Origin: Paenibacillus sp. FSL K6-1096
GTDB taxonomy: Bacteria > Bacillota > Bacilli > Paenibacillales > Paenibacillaceae
Reading direction: 5' to 3'
DNA: 64,000 bases
NCBI RefSeq assembly: GCF_037977055.1
Contig: NZ_CP150274.1
Location: 1,922,001 to 1,986,000, forward strand
A program made the position numbers and the translations under genes. Position 1 is the first letter of the stretch. Each line of letters starts with the position of its first letter. The notes beneath the pieces were generated by a model. It searched no databases, was not told where the DNA came from, and worked only from the letters and a program-made list of their open reading frames with translations. Positions 54,804 to 63,242 of this stretch are shown one piece after another.

Positions 54804-55163
54804 ATGCTGATTGCTTACGATTCCAAGACCGGCAATGTGAGAAGATTCATCAACAAGCTGAAGCTTCCTGCTGTTCAAATCGAGGAGCATATGACGATCG
54901 ACGAGCCTTACGTGCTTGTTACATACACCACCGGATTTGGCCAGATTCCAGAGAAGGTATCCATGTTCCTGGAGCGGAACCATTCCAGACTCAAGGGCAT
55001 CGCCGCCAGCGGCAACAAAAACTGGGGCGAGCTATACGCGCACAGCGCAGATCTGATTGCAGAGCGTTACAACGTGCCGGTTGTCGGCAAATTCGAGCTG
55101 TCAGGCACTTACGGTGATGTACAGCGGATCAAACAGGAGGTGGACAAAGTTGCGGCATATTGA
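54804..55163 (+). CDS. nrdI: Flavodoxin-like protein NrdI
   Basis: NrdI supplies oxidant from its FMN to assemble the manganese-tyrosyl radical in NrdF. The 119-residue protein has the family pattern: MLIAYDSKTGNVRRF (FMN phosphate loop), VLVTYTTGFGQIP, and GIAASGNKNWGELYAHSADLI (isoalloxazine loop). ACAGGAGG precedes the ATG. The 3' end overlaps the start of nrdE by 14 bases. It is the first gene of the nrdI-nrdE-nrdF operon. Confidence 0.95.
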   Translation: MLIAYDSKTGNVRRFINKLKLPAVQIEEHMTIDEPYVLVTYTTGFGQIPEKVSMFLERNHSRLKGIAASGNKNWGELYAHSADLIAERYNVPVVGKFELSGTYGDVQRIKQEVDKVAAY

Positions 55164-57234
55164 ATTGAACAACATGTTGATGAAGCGGGACGAGACCGGA
55201 TTTTTCCAATTGGATAAGGACCAGGAGGCAGTAGCTGAATTCATGCGTGATGTGGAGAAGCGCAGCCTGACCTTCAGCGATACCAAAGCCAAGATTGATT
55301 ATATGATTGCCAACGATTACTACGAGGACCTGTACGACCGTTACTCCGCTGACGAGATGGAGGATGTCTACCGGATTGCCCATGAATATAATTTCCGCTT
55401 CCCTTCCTATATGGCGGCTTCCAAATTCTATACCGACTATGCCGTCAAAACCAATGACCGCAAGCAGTACCTGGAGCATTACCCGGACCGCGTAGCGGTG
55501 GTTGCTCTGCATCTGGGACGCGGCAATGTAGAGACCGCACGCACACTGGCCCGTTCAATGATGGAACAGCGCCTGCAGCCTGCTACGCCAACCTTCCTCA
55601 ATGCCGGCAAAAGCCGCCGCGGCGAGATGGTCTCCTGCTTCCTGCTGGAGATGGACGATTCCCTCAATTCGATCAACTATGTGCTGAACACCTGCATGCA
55701 GCTGTCGAAGATCGGGGGCGGCGTTGCCGTCAATCTGTCCAAGCTGCGCTCGCGCGGCGAGACGATTAAGGGTGTTGAAGATGCGGCCAAGGGCATCATG
55801 CCGGTCCTGAAGCTGATGGAAGACGGCTTCTCCTACGCAGACCAGATGGGCCAGCGCAAGGGGTCGGGTGCGGCTTATTATAATATTTTTGGCTGGGATG
55901 TACTTGAGTTCCTGGACAGCAAAAAGATTAACGCCGACGAACGGACACGCCTGAAGACGTTGTCTATCGGTCTGATCGTGCCTAACCGCTTCTACAAGCT
56001 GGCGCAGGACAATCAGCCGCTGCATGTGTTCGCTCCTTATACAGTCTACCAGGCCTACGGCACGCATCTGGATGATATGGACCTGGACGAGATGTACGAT
56101 ACCCTGCTCGCTGATCCGCGCGTGAAGAAGAAGATTGCCATGAACGCCCGCGACATGCTGACCAAGATCGCCATGATTCAGCTTGAATCCGGCTATCCGT
56201 ATATTATGAACAAGAGCAACGCCAACGCAGCTCATGCCCTGAAGGGCGTAGGCCAGATTAAGATGTCGAACCTGTGCACCGAGATTTTCCAATTGCAGGA
56301 GACCTCGGAGATTAATGATTACGGACAGGAGGATATCATCCGCCGCGACATTAGCTGCAACCTGGCTTCCCTGAACATCGTGAACGTGATGGAGCACGGC
56401 AAGATCCGTGAATCCGTACATGAAGGCATGCTGGCCCTGACAGCTGTCAGCGATATGACGATGGTCTCCAATGCCCCGGGCGTAGCCAAGGCGAACAAGG
56501 AGATGCACTCGGTAGGACTGGGCGTGATGAACCTGCATGGATATTTTGCCAAAAATAAAATCGCTTATGAGAGCGAGCAGGCCCGTGATTTCGCACGCAC
56601 CTTCTTCATGACCATGAACTTCCATTCGATTGAGAAAAGCATGGAAATTGCCGCCGAGACCGGCGAGACCTTCTATGGATTCGAGCAGTCCGACTACGCC
56701 AGTGGCGTCTATTTCGACCGTTATATTACAACAGACTACCGTCCGGTTACTGCCAAAGCGCAGGAACTGTTCGCAGGCATCTACATTCCTACTACTGAGG
56801 ACTGGAAAGCGCTGCGTGACAAGGTAATGAAGCACGGCCTGTACCATGCCTACCGTCTGGCGATTGCGCCGACTGCGAGCATCTCGTACATCCAGAATGC
56901 GACCTCCAGCGTTATGCCGATTGTAGAGCAGATCGAGACCCGCACCTATGCCAACTCGACCACCTACTACCCGATGCCGTACCTGCGTCCGGACAATGTG
57001 TTCTATTATAAATCCGCCTACCTGATGGACCAGTTCAAGGTGATTGATCTGATTGCGGAAATTCAGCCTCATATCGACCAGGGTATCTCTACCGTCCTGC
57101 ATGTGAACAGTGATGTGACCACCCGCGAGTTGGCCCGTTCTTACCTGTATGCGGCGCACAAAGGGCTGAAATCCCTGTATTACACCCGGACCAACAAGCT
57201 GTCTGTCGAGGAATGCCTGGCCTGCTCTATCTAA
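55150..57234 (+). CDS. nrdE: Class Ib ribonucleoside-diphosphate reductase alpha subunit NrdE
   Basis: NrdE is the catalytic subunit that reduces ribonucleoside diphosphates. The 694-residue protein shows the first redox-active Cys (RGEMVSCFLLEMDD), the active-site NLCTEIF segment (thiyl-radical Cys and catalytic Glu) and its partner ISCNLASLN. The C-terminal CLAC pair (ECLACSI) passes electrons from NrdH or thioredoxin. No N-terminal ATP-cone is present, as is usual for class Ib. The TTG at 55150 has AGGAGG nine bases upstream and gives RHIELNNMLMKRDE; the open frame upstream lies inside nrdI. Confidence 0.97.
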   Translation: MRHIELNNMLMKRDETGFFQLDKDQEAVAEFMRDVEKRSLTFSDTKAKIDYMIANDYYEDLYDRYSADEMEDVYRIAHEYNFRFPSYMAASKFYTDYAVKTNDRKQYLEHYPDRVAVVALHLGRGNVETARTLARSMMEQRLQPATPTFLNAGKSRRGEMVSCFLLEMDDSLNSINYVLNTCMQLSKIGGGVAVNLSKLRSRGETIKGVEDAAKGIMPVLKLMEDGFSYADQMGQRKGSGAAYYNIFGWDVLEFLDSKKINADERTRLKTLSIGLIVPNRFYKLAQDNQPLHVFAPYTVYQAYGTHLDDMDLDEMYDTLLADPRVKKKIAMNARDMLTKIAMIQLESGYPYIMNKSNANAAHALKGVGQIKMSNLCTEIFQLQETSEINDYGQEDIIRRDISCNLASLNIVNVMEHGKIRESVHEGMLALTAVSDMTMVSNAPGVAKANKEMHSVGLGVMNLHGYFAKNKIAYESEQARDFARTFFMTMNFHSIEKSMEIAAETGETFYGFEQSDYASGVYFDRYITTDYRPVTAKAQELFAGIYIPTTEDWKALRDKVMKHGLYHAYRLAIAPTASISYIQNATSSVMPIVEQIETRTYANSTTYYPMPYLRPDNVFYYKSAYLMDQFKVIDLIAEIQPHIDQGISTVLHVNSDVTTRELARSYLYAAHKGLKSLYYTRTNKLSVEECLACSI

Positions 57235-57270
57235 GAGCCGCGCGGGTACAGAAAGGGAGAAGATACAATT

Positions 57271-58230
57271 ATGAGCGCAATTCAAGCCGTGAACTGGAAC
57301 CGTCCCGATGACGATTTCTCGCTGATGTTCTGGAACCAGAATATCATGCAGTTCTGGACCGATGATGAAATTCCATTATCCGATGACAAAATGTCCTGGC
57401 TCACGCTAAGCGAGACCGAGAAGGACTCTTATATGAAGGTGCTGGGCGGACTGACCCTGCTCGATACGGTTCAGGGCGGCGTTGGGATGCCGCAGATTAT
57501 GGAGCATGTAGACGGCTTGCAGCGCAAGGCGGTCCTCGGCTTCATGGGCATGATGGAGCAAATCCATGCGAAGTCCTACAGCAGTATTTTTACAACACTG
57601 GCTTCGACTGAGGAGATTGACGGGATTTTCCGCTGGGTGGAGGACAATACGTTCCTGCAATTCAAGGCGGAGACGATCTCGGAGTACTACCAGAAGATTG
57701 AGACGAAAAAAGACCTCTATCTGGCGATGGCTGCCTCGGTGCTGCTGGAAAGCTACCTGTTCTACAGCGGCTTCTTCTACCCGCTCTATCTGGCCGGACA
57801 AGGCAAAATGACCTGCAGCGGCGAGATCATCGACCTGATCCTGCGGGATGAGAGCATCCACGGCGTATACGTCGGCGTGCTGGCCCAGGAAATCTTCGAG
57901 GAGCTGTCCGAAGAAGACCAGAGCGATGTCTACGAGACGCTGGTTGGCCTGCTGCGCCTGCTCCACGCGAACGAAGAGCAATACACCGAGCAGATCTACG
58001 CACCGATCGGGCTGGTGGAGGAAGTGAAGACCTTCCTGCGCTACAACGCCAACAAGGCGATGATGAACCTCGGCCATGATCCGCTGTTCGCTGAGGAAGA
58101 GATCAACCCGATCGTCCAGAACGGCATCAGCACCCACACGAAGCAGCATGACTTCTTCTCGAAGAAGGGCAACGGGTATGTGCGGGCGATGAATGTGGAG
58201 CCTTTGCGGGATGAGGATTTTCAGTTTTAA
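57271..58230 (+). CDS. nrdF: Class Ib ribonucleoside-diphosphate reductase beta subunit NrdF
   Basis: NrdF houses the dimetal-tyrosyl radical cofactor that drives NrdE. The 319-residue ferritin-like protein has the carboxylate and His ligands of the family (EQIHAKSYSSIF with the radical Tyr near the His ligand, and RDESIHGVYVG). It starts SAIQAVNWNRPDDDFS. AAAGGGAGAAG precedes the ATG, 36 bases after nrdE. No separate nrdH is present here, so the electron donor must be encoded elsewhere. Confidence 0.97.
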   Translation: MSAIQAVNWNRPDDDFSLMFWNQNIMQFWTDDEIPLSDDKMSWLTLSETEKDSYMKVLGGLTLLDTVQGGVGMPQIMEHVDGLQRKAVLGFMGMMEQIHAKSYSSIFTTLASTEEIDGIFRWVEDNTFLQFKAETISEYYQKIETKKDLYLAMAASVLLESYLFYSGFFYPLYLAGQGKMTCSGEIIDLILRDESIHGVYVGVLAQEIFEELSEEDQSDVYETLVGLLRLLHANEEQYTEQIYAPIGLVEEVKTFLRYNANKAMMNLGHDPLFAEEEINPIVQNGISTHTKQHDFFSKKGNGYVRAMNVEPLRDEDFQF

Positions 58231-58255
58231 GATAAGCTGAATCGAAGAACCTGGC

Positions 58256-58447
58256 TCACAGCCCGGCCGTCACTCCAGAGAATGTTTGGACTTCCGGCCG
58301 CTGTTGTCTCCAGATTTCTTCAATTGTACCGCTGTTAGCGGTTGAAATCCGTACTAAGCATATGCTTCCGATGCGAGCTTTCCTACGGAAAGCTTTCAGG
58401 CGGACGCTGACGCTCCTACAGTTCCAAAATTCCCTTCCACCACTCAT
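58256..58447. repeat. GC-rich intergenic sequence with nested hairpins downstream of nrdF
   Basis: This non-coding stretch has several inverted repeats. AGCTTTCC-TAC-GGAAAGCT is an exact eight-pair hairpin (58377-58395). ACCGCTGTTAGCGGT lies at about 58327-58341, and GGACGCTGACGCTCC at about 58402-58416. It has the look of a dispersed structured repeat rather than a gene; an antisense 63-codon frame has no ribosome site. It partly recalls the phrase TGTTAGC...TGAAATC of the four-box elements. Function unknown. Confidence 0.5.
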
Positions 58448-58496
58448 CCTTTAATATTTATTAAACAAGTTCAATTTAATGGATGGTATAGTTAAT

Positions 58497-58538
58497 AAAA
58501 AGCCAGTCGCCGAAAGTTCCTTAGCGACTGGCTTTTTA
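58497..58538 (+). terminator. Terminator-like hairpin at the left edge of the AT-rich cassette
   Basis: AAAAGCCAGTCGC pairs with GCGACTGGCTTTT around 13 bases and is followed by TTTTTATTT. It could end nrd transcripts. Its right arm is almost the same as that of the hairpin at 59821-59860. Confidence 0.8.
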
Positions 58539-58664
58539 TTTGGTTCTCTTCCTGGAAAGAGGCCACTATATCCCGTTATATATTCATAAATATTTACATT
58601 TGCATACATTATATTCTATATTCTTTCAAGGAAAATAATTACATAAATTTTCCTCACTATTCTA

Positions 58665-58670
58665 TATAAT
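58665..58670 (+). promoter_or_regulatory. Putative -10 element of the secreted-protein gene
   Basis: A perfect TATAAT lies 42 bases before the TTG start in a very AT-rich region. No convincing -35 hexamer is seen at the right distance. Confidence 0.4.
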
Positions 58671-58711
58671 TAATTGTGAACATACATAACATAAAAAATG
58701 GAGGTAATAAT

Positions 58712-59323
58712 TTGAAAAAACTTTCTGCTATTTTATCAATCGCTTTGTTAATGACTACTTTTGCACCCTTCGCATCAGCAAATCAAGCAAGTCCAACCGA
58801 GGCGCCTTCGCACGAATTTGTTAGCCAACAACTTACATCAAACAGTTATACCTACAATGGTATTGAGATTAGTTCTCCCCTCATCTTAAGCGAAAATGAA
58901 TTAGCTTCTATTTATGCTAATGTCCAAAAAGCAACCGATTCTAGAAACATAATAACTCCATTCTCTCACGAGATAGGCGGTTCTGGTGAAATCGTGTATG
59001 GTCCAAAATATGAAGCTCATTCAAACAGAGATGTAGTCACTTTTGCATCAATGGCGGCTGCTTGGTTAAACAATTTTATTTACACTAAAAGTGGATGGAA
59101 TCCTGCATGGTTCAAAAAATGGGTTATATCCGCTACAGAAGCTTGGTTTATAAATAGTGCAGTAAAACCGACATATACTGGAATATGGACAACAAGATCT
59201 GGGGACTTACAAATCCCAGGATTATACCACTATTATCTTACACTTGTACATTATACCGATGGCACATTCACAACACCTATTAGTGTGCAATATAATGAAG
59301 TAGCCAGCGAATACAATCCTTAA
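58712..59323 (+). CDS. Secreted protein of unknown function, AT-rich gene
   Basis: This 203-residue protein has a clear signal peptide (KKLSAILSIALLMTTFAPFASA, cleavage near residue 23). The mature domain of about 180 residues is rich in Ser, Thr, Tyr and Trp (FASMAAAWLNNFIYTKSGWNPAWFKKWVISATEAWF in two parts; six Trp overall). It contains no cysteines. The TTG at 58712 is preceded by GGAGG at seven bases. Codon use is AT-rich and unlike the GC-rich neighbours, which suggests recent transfer. I do not recognise the family; a secreted bacteriocin-like or surface-active protein is one possibility, given the small membrane protein next to it. Confidence 0.7.
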   Translation: MKKLSAILSIALLMTTFAPFASANQASPTEAPSHEFVSQQLTSNSYTYNGIEISSPLILSENELASIYANVQKATDSRNIITPFSHEIGGSGEIVYGPKYEAHSNRDVVTFASMAAAWLNNFIYTKSGWNPAWFKKWVISATEAWFINSAVKPTYTGIWTTRSGDLQIPGLYHYYLTLVHYTDGTFTTPISVQYNEVASEYNP

Positions 59324-59335
59324 ATGTAATTATCA

Positions 59336-59364
59336 CCCGCTGAGCCTAATTTGAGTTCAGCGGG
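59336..59364 (+). terminator. Hairpin between the two cassette genes
   Basis: CCCGCTGA pairs with TCAGCGGG around a 13-base loop, followed by AATCACTTTT. It lies 12 bases after the secreted-protein stop and could lower expression of the downstream membrane-protein gene relative to the first. Confidence 0.55.
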
Positions 59365-59390
59365 AATCACTTTTATGTTGGAGGTTTTTT

Positions 59391-59717
59391 ATGACAGAAA
59401 TTGATGAGAGAAAGTGGGGGCAAGAGCCTGTTAAGGAACCTAAAGATCGATATGCACAATTTCTAAAAATAGTATCCTTTACCTTCTTGGGCGTAACATT
59501 TACCATAATCTTTACGGAAATCAATATGAGTAATTATCCAATTAAAATATTATTTTTTATTTTTGGACAGTTTTTTATATATAGATATTTATTAAAAAAT
59601 GTATCTAGAACTTCAGAAAAGTTTAAGCGGTTTTGTGAAAAACTTAAAATAAAATTGCCGATTTTATATATTTTGTATTTTTTATTCCTCTATTACATCG
59701 GATATCCTTATTTTTAA
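59391..59717 (+). CDS. Small membrane protein, possible immunity/partner protein
   Basis: This 108-residue protein has a charged N-terminus (TEIDERKWGQEPVKEPKDRY) and about three transmembrane segments (LKIVSFTFLGVTFTIIF, IKILFFIFGQFFIYRYLL, LPILYILYFLFLYYIGYPYF), with a basic loop before the last. GGAGG lies six bases before the ATG. The gene is strongly AT-rich, like its upstream neighbour. No family is recognised. An immunity or export partner of the secreted protein is inference from the pairing only. Confidence 0.6.
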   Translation: MTEIDERKWGQEPVKEPKDRYAQFLKIVSFTFLGVTFTIIFTEINMSNYPIKILFFIFGQFFIYRYLLKNVSRTSEKFKRFCEKLKIKLPILYILYFLFLYYIGYPYF

Positions 59718-59820
59718 AATCAAATCATACTAACTTTCATTCCCTAATCTCAGAGTACTTTCCTTTTGACCTTATGAACTGCTCCTTTATTAGGTGGAAA
59801 ACAAGACCTTAAAGGTTAAA

Positions 59821-59860
59821 GTAGCCAGCCGTTGATATTACATCAGCGACTGGCTATTTC
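59821..59860 (+). terminator. Terminator-like hairpin at the right edge of the AT-rich cassette
   Basis: TAGCCAGCCGTTG pairs with CAGCGACTGGCTA (one mismatch) around nine bases and runs into TTTCGTTTTGG. It closely resembles the hairpin at 58497-58538. Confidence 0.6.
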
Positions 59861-59974
59861 GTTTTGGTTGAAGTGGAATTTATTTATAGCAATGTCGCTT
59901 TAATTTGTGAGACCATATCAGTCTTGGGACGTAGGAGTAGGGATGATCTTTTTACCGAAAAGAGGTGTGGCAGA

Positions 59975-60754
59975 TTGGCTATACATATTCAGGAGTACGG
60001 GGACCGGGATGGGGACTGTCTGATGGTCTTCCTGCATGGCGGGGGCGTGAGCGGCTGGATGTGGGATAAGCAGGTGGCGGCGTTCGCCAGTTATCATTGT
60101 CTGGTCCCGGATCTGCCGGGGCACGGGTTCAGCCGGGAGGATCAGGAGTTCACGATCCGCAGCAGCGCGGAGGAGCTATTAACCGTTATTGAAGAGCGTG
60201 CTCAGGGACGAAAGGTCGTTGTTACCGGATTCTCGCTGGGCGCACAGGTATTGGTTCAGATGCTGGGCCTGAGGCCGGAGCTGATACATTATGCCGTCAT
60301 CAACAGCGCTTTAGTGCGGCCGATTCCTTCCGCCAACTGGCTGATCGGGCCGACGGTCAGGCTGTCTTTTCCGCTGATTAAGTATAGATGGTTCGCGAGG
60401 CTCCAGGCCAAGACGCTCTATCTGGGTGAGGAGTATCTGGAGCGTTATGTTGAAGAGAGCCGGCAGATGGAGCTGAAAATGCTGATCCGGGTGCTGGAAG
60501 AGAATATGTCGTTCCGCATTCCAGCCGGATTCAGTGAGACCGCAGGCAAGATTCTGGTTACCGTAGGTGAACAGGAGAAATCCGTCATGAAGCAATCCGC
60601 CCGGGATCTGGTGGCCGCAAATCCCCGTAGTACAGGCGTGGTGATTCCCCGGATTGGACACGGAGTCCCTCTGGCGAAGCCGGAGCTGTTCAATGAGCTG
60701 GTTGAGGCCTGGATGCAGGGCGGAGAGCTGCCTGGGGAATGCAGAAGAATCTGA
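59975..60754 (+). CDS. Alpha/beta hydrolase
   Basis: This 259-residue enzyme has the alpha/beta hydrolase fold. The HGGGVSGWMWD oxyanion region is at residues 21-31, PDLPGHGFS follows, and the nucleophile elbow GFSLGAQ has Ser87. An acidic residue in the VTVGEQE strand and a terminal RIGHGVPLAKP His complete the likely triad. The TTG at 59975 has AGAGGTG upstream; the open frame begins 37 codons earlier in AT-rich sequence without domain character. The substrate is unknown; the family includes esterases and peptidases. It is convergent with the ABC transporter genes. Confidence 0.87.
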   Translation: MAIHIQEYGDRDGDCLMVFLHGGGVSGWMWDKQVAAFASYHCLVPDLPGHGFSREDQEFTIRSSAEELLTVIEERAQGRKVVVTGFSLGAQVLVQMLGLRPELIHYAVINSALVRPIPSANWLIGPTVRLSFPLIKYRWFARLQAKTLYLGEEYLERYVEESRQMELKMLIRVLEENMSFRIPAGFSETAGKILVTVGEQEKSVMKQSARDLVAANPRSTGVVIPRIGHGVPLAKPELFNELVEAWMQGGELPGECRRI

Positions 60755-60775
60755 TCCCTCAGGCACGAAGTGATG

Positions 60776-61540
60776 CTAGTTCAGATCCTCCTTGATTTTG
60801 TAGCGGACAGCAAAATAACTCAGGAATAGAATCGCGGCAACCGCCACTCCGAACATATGCATCAGATCAGCCGTGCTGCCCAGATCCTTGACCCGCACAA
60901 GCGTATTGATCAGCAGATATTTGGTCAGATGAATGTCCGTAAGCAGCTTTTCCAGCGCACCCAGCACCATCCCGATCACATTCAGAGCCAGAACAATGCT
61001 GGCACTTAAGCTGATGAGCAGGTTCCGGGTAACCATAGCTATACAAAGAATCAGCAGCGAGAACGCCCAGTGCAGCAGGAATTGGCCCGCCAGCAATGTA
61101 ATCAGTGTGCCCGGGTCTCCCAGATCCGTCTGCCCCACAAACAACCTCCTGCCGATTCCGTCTGCAACCAGCAGTATCAGGAACATCATGGCCACGAACA
61201 GGGCGAGAATCGTTATTTTGGATAACACGGAGTGACTTCTGGCCTGCCGCATGGAGATATAATTCTTATGGAAGCCGGAGTTCCACTCGCTCATGTAAAA
61301 ATAGATCGTGAACACTGCGATATAAATCAGCATCCAGGAAGGCGGCTGCGAGATCGTGTACTGGATGAAGTCTATCTCCGTTAAATTTTCGATCCGAACA
61401 CCGCCTTCCTCCACTGGCTGCGCGTATTGCTTCATCATATAAATGCCAAAGATCTGAAACGCACAGAACAGGAGCAGCAGCAGGTACATAACCTTGTTTC
61501 GTCTGAAGCGGTACAAGTCCATTTTGAACAGATTAATCAT
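60776..61540 (-). CDS. ABC-2 type transporter permease
   Basis: This 254-residue integral membrane protein has six hydrophobic segments, starting with NKVMYLLLLLFCAFQIFGIYMM. It contains the SEWNSGFHKNYIS phrase typical of ABC-2 permeases that work with BcrA-type ATPases. It overlaps the ATPase gene by eight bases. The ATG at 61540 follows AGGTGA; a GTG three codons earlier is possible. Together they form a likely peptide-antibiotic or bacitracin-type efflux or resistance transporter. The substrate is inferred from family and context only. Confidence 0.85.
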   Translation of the reverse strand: MINLFKMDLYRFRRNKVMYLLLLLFCAFQIFGIYMMKQYAQPVEEGGVRIENLTEIDFIQYTISQPPSWMLIYIAVFTIYFYMSEWNSGFHKNYISMRQARSHSVLSKITILALFVAMMFLILLVADGIGRRLFVGQTDLGDPGTLITLLAGQFLLHWAFSLLILCIAMVTRNLLISLSASIVLALNVIGMVLGALEKLLTDIHLTKYLLINTLVRVKDLGSTADLMHMFGVAVAAILFLSYFAVRYKIKEDLN

Positions 61541-62459
61541 GGCGTTCACCTGCGCTTTCCGTGCGTTCCAGGAAATATTGCTCCAGGCTCTGCTTGTGCC
61601 TCGCGATAGAATCGATCATGATCCCCTGCTGCGCCAGCACCTGAACAATCTGCCGGATGTGAACATGCCTGTCGTATACGTATACCGTCCGGCTGTCCAC
61701 CACCTTATATTTCGTAATGTTCAGCTCGTGCTCCAGCACCGGAAGGACCTCGCGGGCTTCCTCGACCTCCAGTTCAATCCGTTCCTCACAGCGCTGCTGC
61801 AAGTCTTCCTTGGAGATCACCTCGGCGAATTCCCCCTGATGGATGATCGCGTATTTGGTGGCGATTTTGGAGAGCTCCTCCAGAATGTGGCTGGAGATCA
61901 GAATCGTCAGGCCCGCTGCATTCAGCTCCAGGATCAGCTGCCGGATCTCCACAATTCCCTGCGGATCAAGCCCGTTCATCGGCTCATCCAGAATCAGCAC
62001 ATCGGGACTGCCCAGCAGAGCCACCGCGATTCCCAGCCGCTGCTTCATGCCCATGGAATAGCTTTTGACTTTGGCCGTATTCTTCGGGTCCAACCCGACA
62101 AGCTTCAGCAGCTTCGCGATCGTTAGCTCCCTGTCACTTAGACCATACGCGATGGCGAGCAGCTTCAGGTTCTCATAGGCCGAGACGTTCGGGTATAATC
62201 CGGGATGCTCAATCAGTACCCCCATCCGTTCAAAAAAAGACTGATCCCCCGCAGCCGCACGGTTGAAGAAATGCAGCTCGCCCGAGGTCGGGTATACGAG
62301 TCCGCCGATCATTTTGAGCAGGGTCGATTTGCCTGCCCCATTCCTCCCGATGATGCCGACAATCTCGCCTCTGTAGATCCGCAGATCCAGATTGCGCACC
62401 GCCGCTTTCGATTTATACATTTTGGTAAGTCCGCATATTTCAATAATGCAATCGGTCAT
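61533..62459 (-). CDS. ABC transporter ATP-binding protein (BcrA-like)
   Basis: This 308-residue ATPase has Walker A GRNGAGKST (residues 38-46), the signature YSMGMKQRLG, Walker B VLILDEPMNGLD and the H-loop SSHILEELS. A C-terminal extension of about 90 residues is typical of bacitracin/lantibiotic-type exporters. The ATG at 62459 has GGAGG eight bases upstream. It lies 80 bases downstream of a response-regulator gene on the same strand, so the two-component system probably controls the transporter. Confidence 0.92.
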   Translation of the reverse strand: MTDCIIEICGLTKMYKSKAAVRNLDLRIYRGEIVGIIGRNGAGKSTLLKMIGGLVYPTSGELHFFNRAAAGDQSFFERMGVLIEHPGLYPNVSAYENLKLLAIAYGLSDRELTIAKLLKLVGLDPKNTAKVKSYSMGMKQRLGIAVALLGSPDVLILDEPMNGLDPQGIVEIRQLILELNAAGLTILISSHILEELSKIATKYAIIHQGEFAEVISKEDLQQRCEERIELEVEEAREVLPVLEHELNITKYKVVDSRTVYVYDRHVHIRQIVQVLAQQGIMIDSIARHKQSLEQYFLERTESAGERHD

Positions 62460-62540
62460 GTCTGCCACCTCCTTACCTCTAAGTTAACAGCATGAAGACT
62501 AAGAGATCGCCAACAAAAGGTTAAGAAAGTTCAAAGCCGC

Positions 62541-63242
62541 TCACGGACTCAGCCGGAAGCCGATGCCCCAGACCGTATCGATGTAGGATTCACTGTCATG
62601 CACCTTAATTTTGTTACGGATATTACTGACATGGACCGTTATCGTCTTGTCCTCGCCCAGATAGATTTCCTCCCAGGCCAGCTCATACAGGTCCTGCTTC
62701 GTGAATACCCGGGTAGGATTCCTGACCAGAAGCTCGACAATTCTGTATTCCTGGCGGGTCAGCGCAAGTACGCTGCCATGAATCCTGACACTGTAGGCCG
62801 TGCAATCCAGCACCAGATTTTTATGCCTGAACTCATTCACCGGCTCCACAGCAGCCGTCCGCTGGAGATGGACTTGGATGCGGGCAATCAGCTCCTCCAG
62901 CTCAAAAGGCTTCGTCACATAATCATCAGCGCCCAGCGTGAACAGGTCCAGCTTATCCCCCAGCTTATCCTTGGCTGAGAGGACAATCACTGGAACCCGG
63001 GACTTCATCTCCGCACGCAAACGGTGCATGAACGCCTCGCCGGACAACCCGGGCAGCATCAGATCGAGCACAATCAGGTGATACTCGCGCTCTGCCAGAT
63101 TCAGCATCCCTTCACTGCCTGAATAGGACTGGGTGCACTGATACCCTGCGGCGGTAAGCCCGTCATGCAGAATTGCGTTAATATGCTCGTCATCCTCAAC
63201 GATGAGAATTCTTCTGCTGTTACGATTGTGGGGGATGCCCAT
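62541..63242 (-). CDS. OmpR/PhoB-family response regulator
   Basis: This 233-residue regulator has a receiver domain with the acidic pocket VEDDEH, phospho-acceptor Asp60 (LIVLDLMLPG) and the VTKPF Lys. A winged-helix output domain follows (LTRQEYRIVELLVRNPTRVFTKQDLYELAWEE, then TVHVSNIRNKI). The ATG at 63242 has AAAGGAG seven bases upstream and overlaps the kinase gene by 23 bases. It is the partner of the kinase encoded just upstream and likely activates the adjacent ABC transporter. Confidence 0.94.
   Translation of the reverse strand: MGIPHNRNSRRILIVEDDEHINAILHDGLTAAGYQCTQSYSGSEGMLNLAEREYHLIVLDLMLPGLSGEAFMHRLRAEMKSRVPVIVLSAKDKLGDKLDLFTLGADDYVTKPFELEELIARIQVHLQRTAAVEPVNEFRHKNLVLDCTAYSVRIHGSVLALTRQEYRIVELLVRNPTRVFTKQDLYELAWEEIYLGEDKTITVHVSNIRNKIKVHDSESYIDTVWGIGFRLSP

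Noticed and set aside
55555..57285. 576-codon open frame antisense to nrdE
   Set aside because: It is a shadow frame; NrdE motifs on the plus strand are complete.
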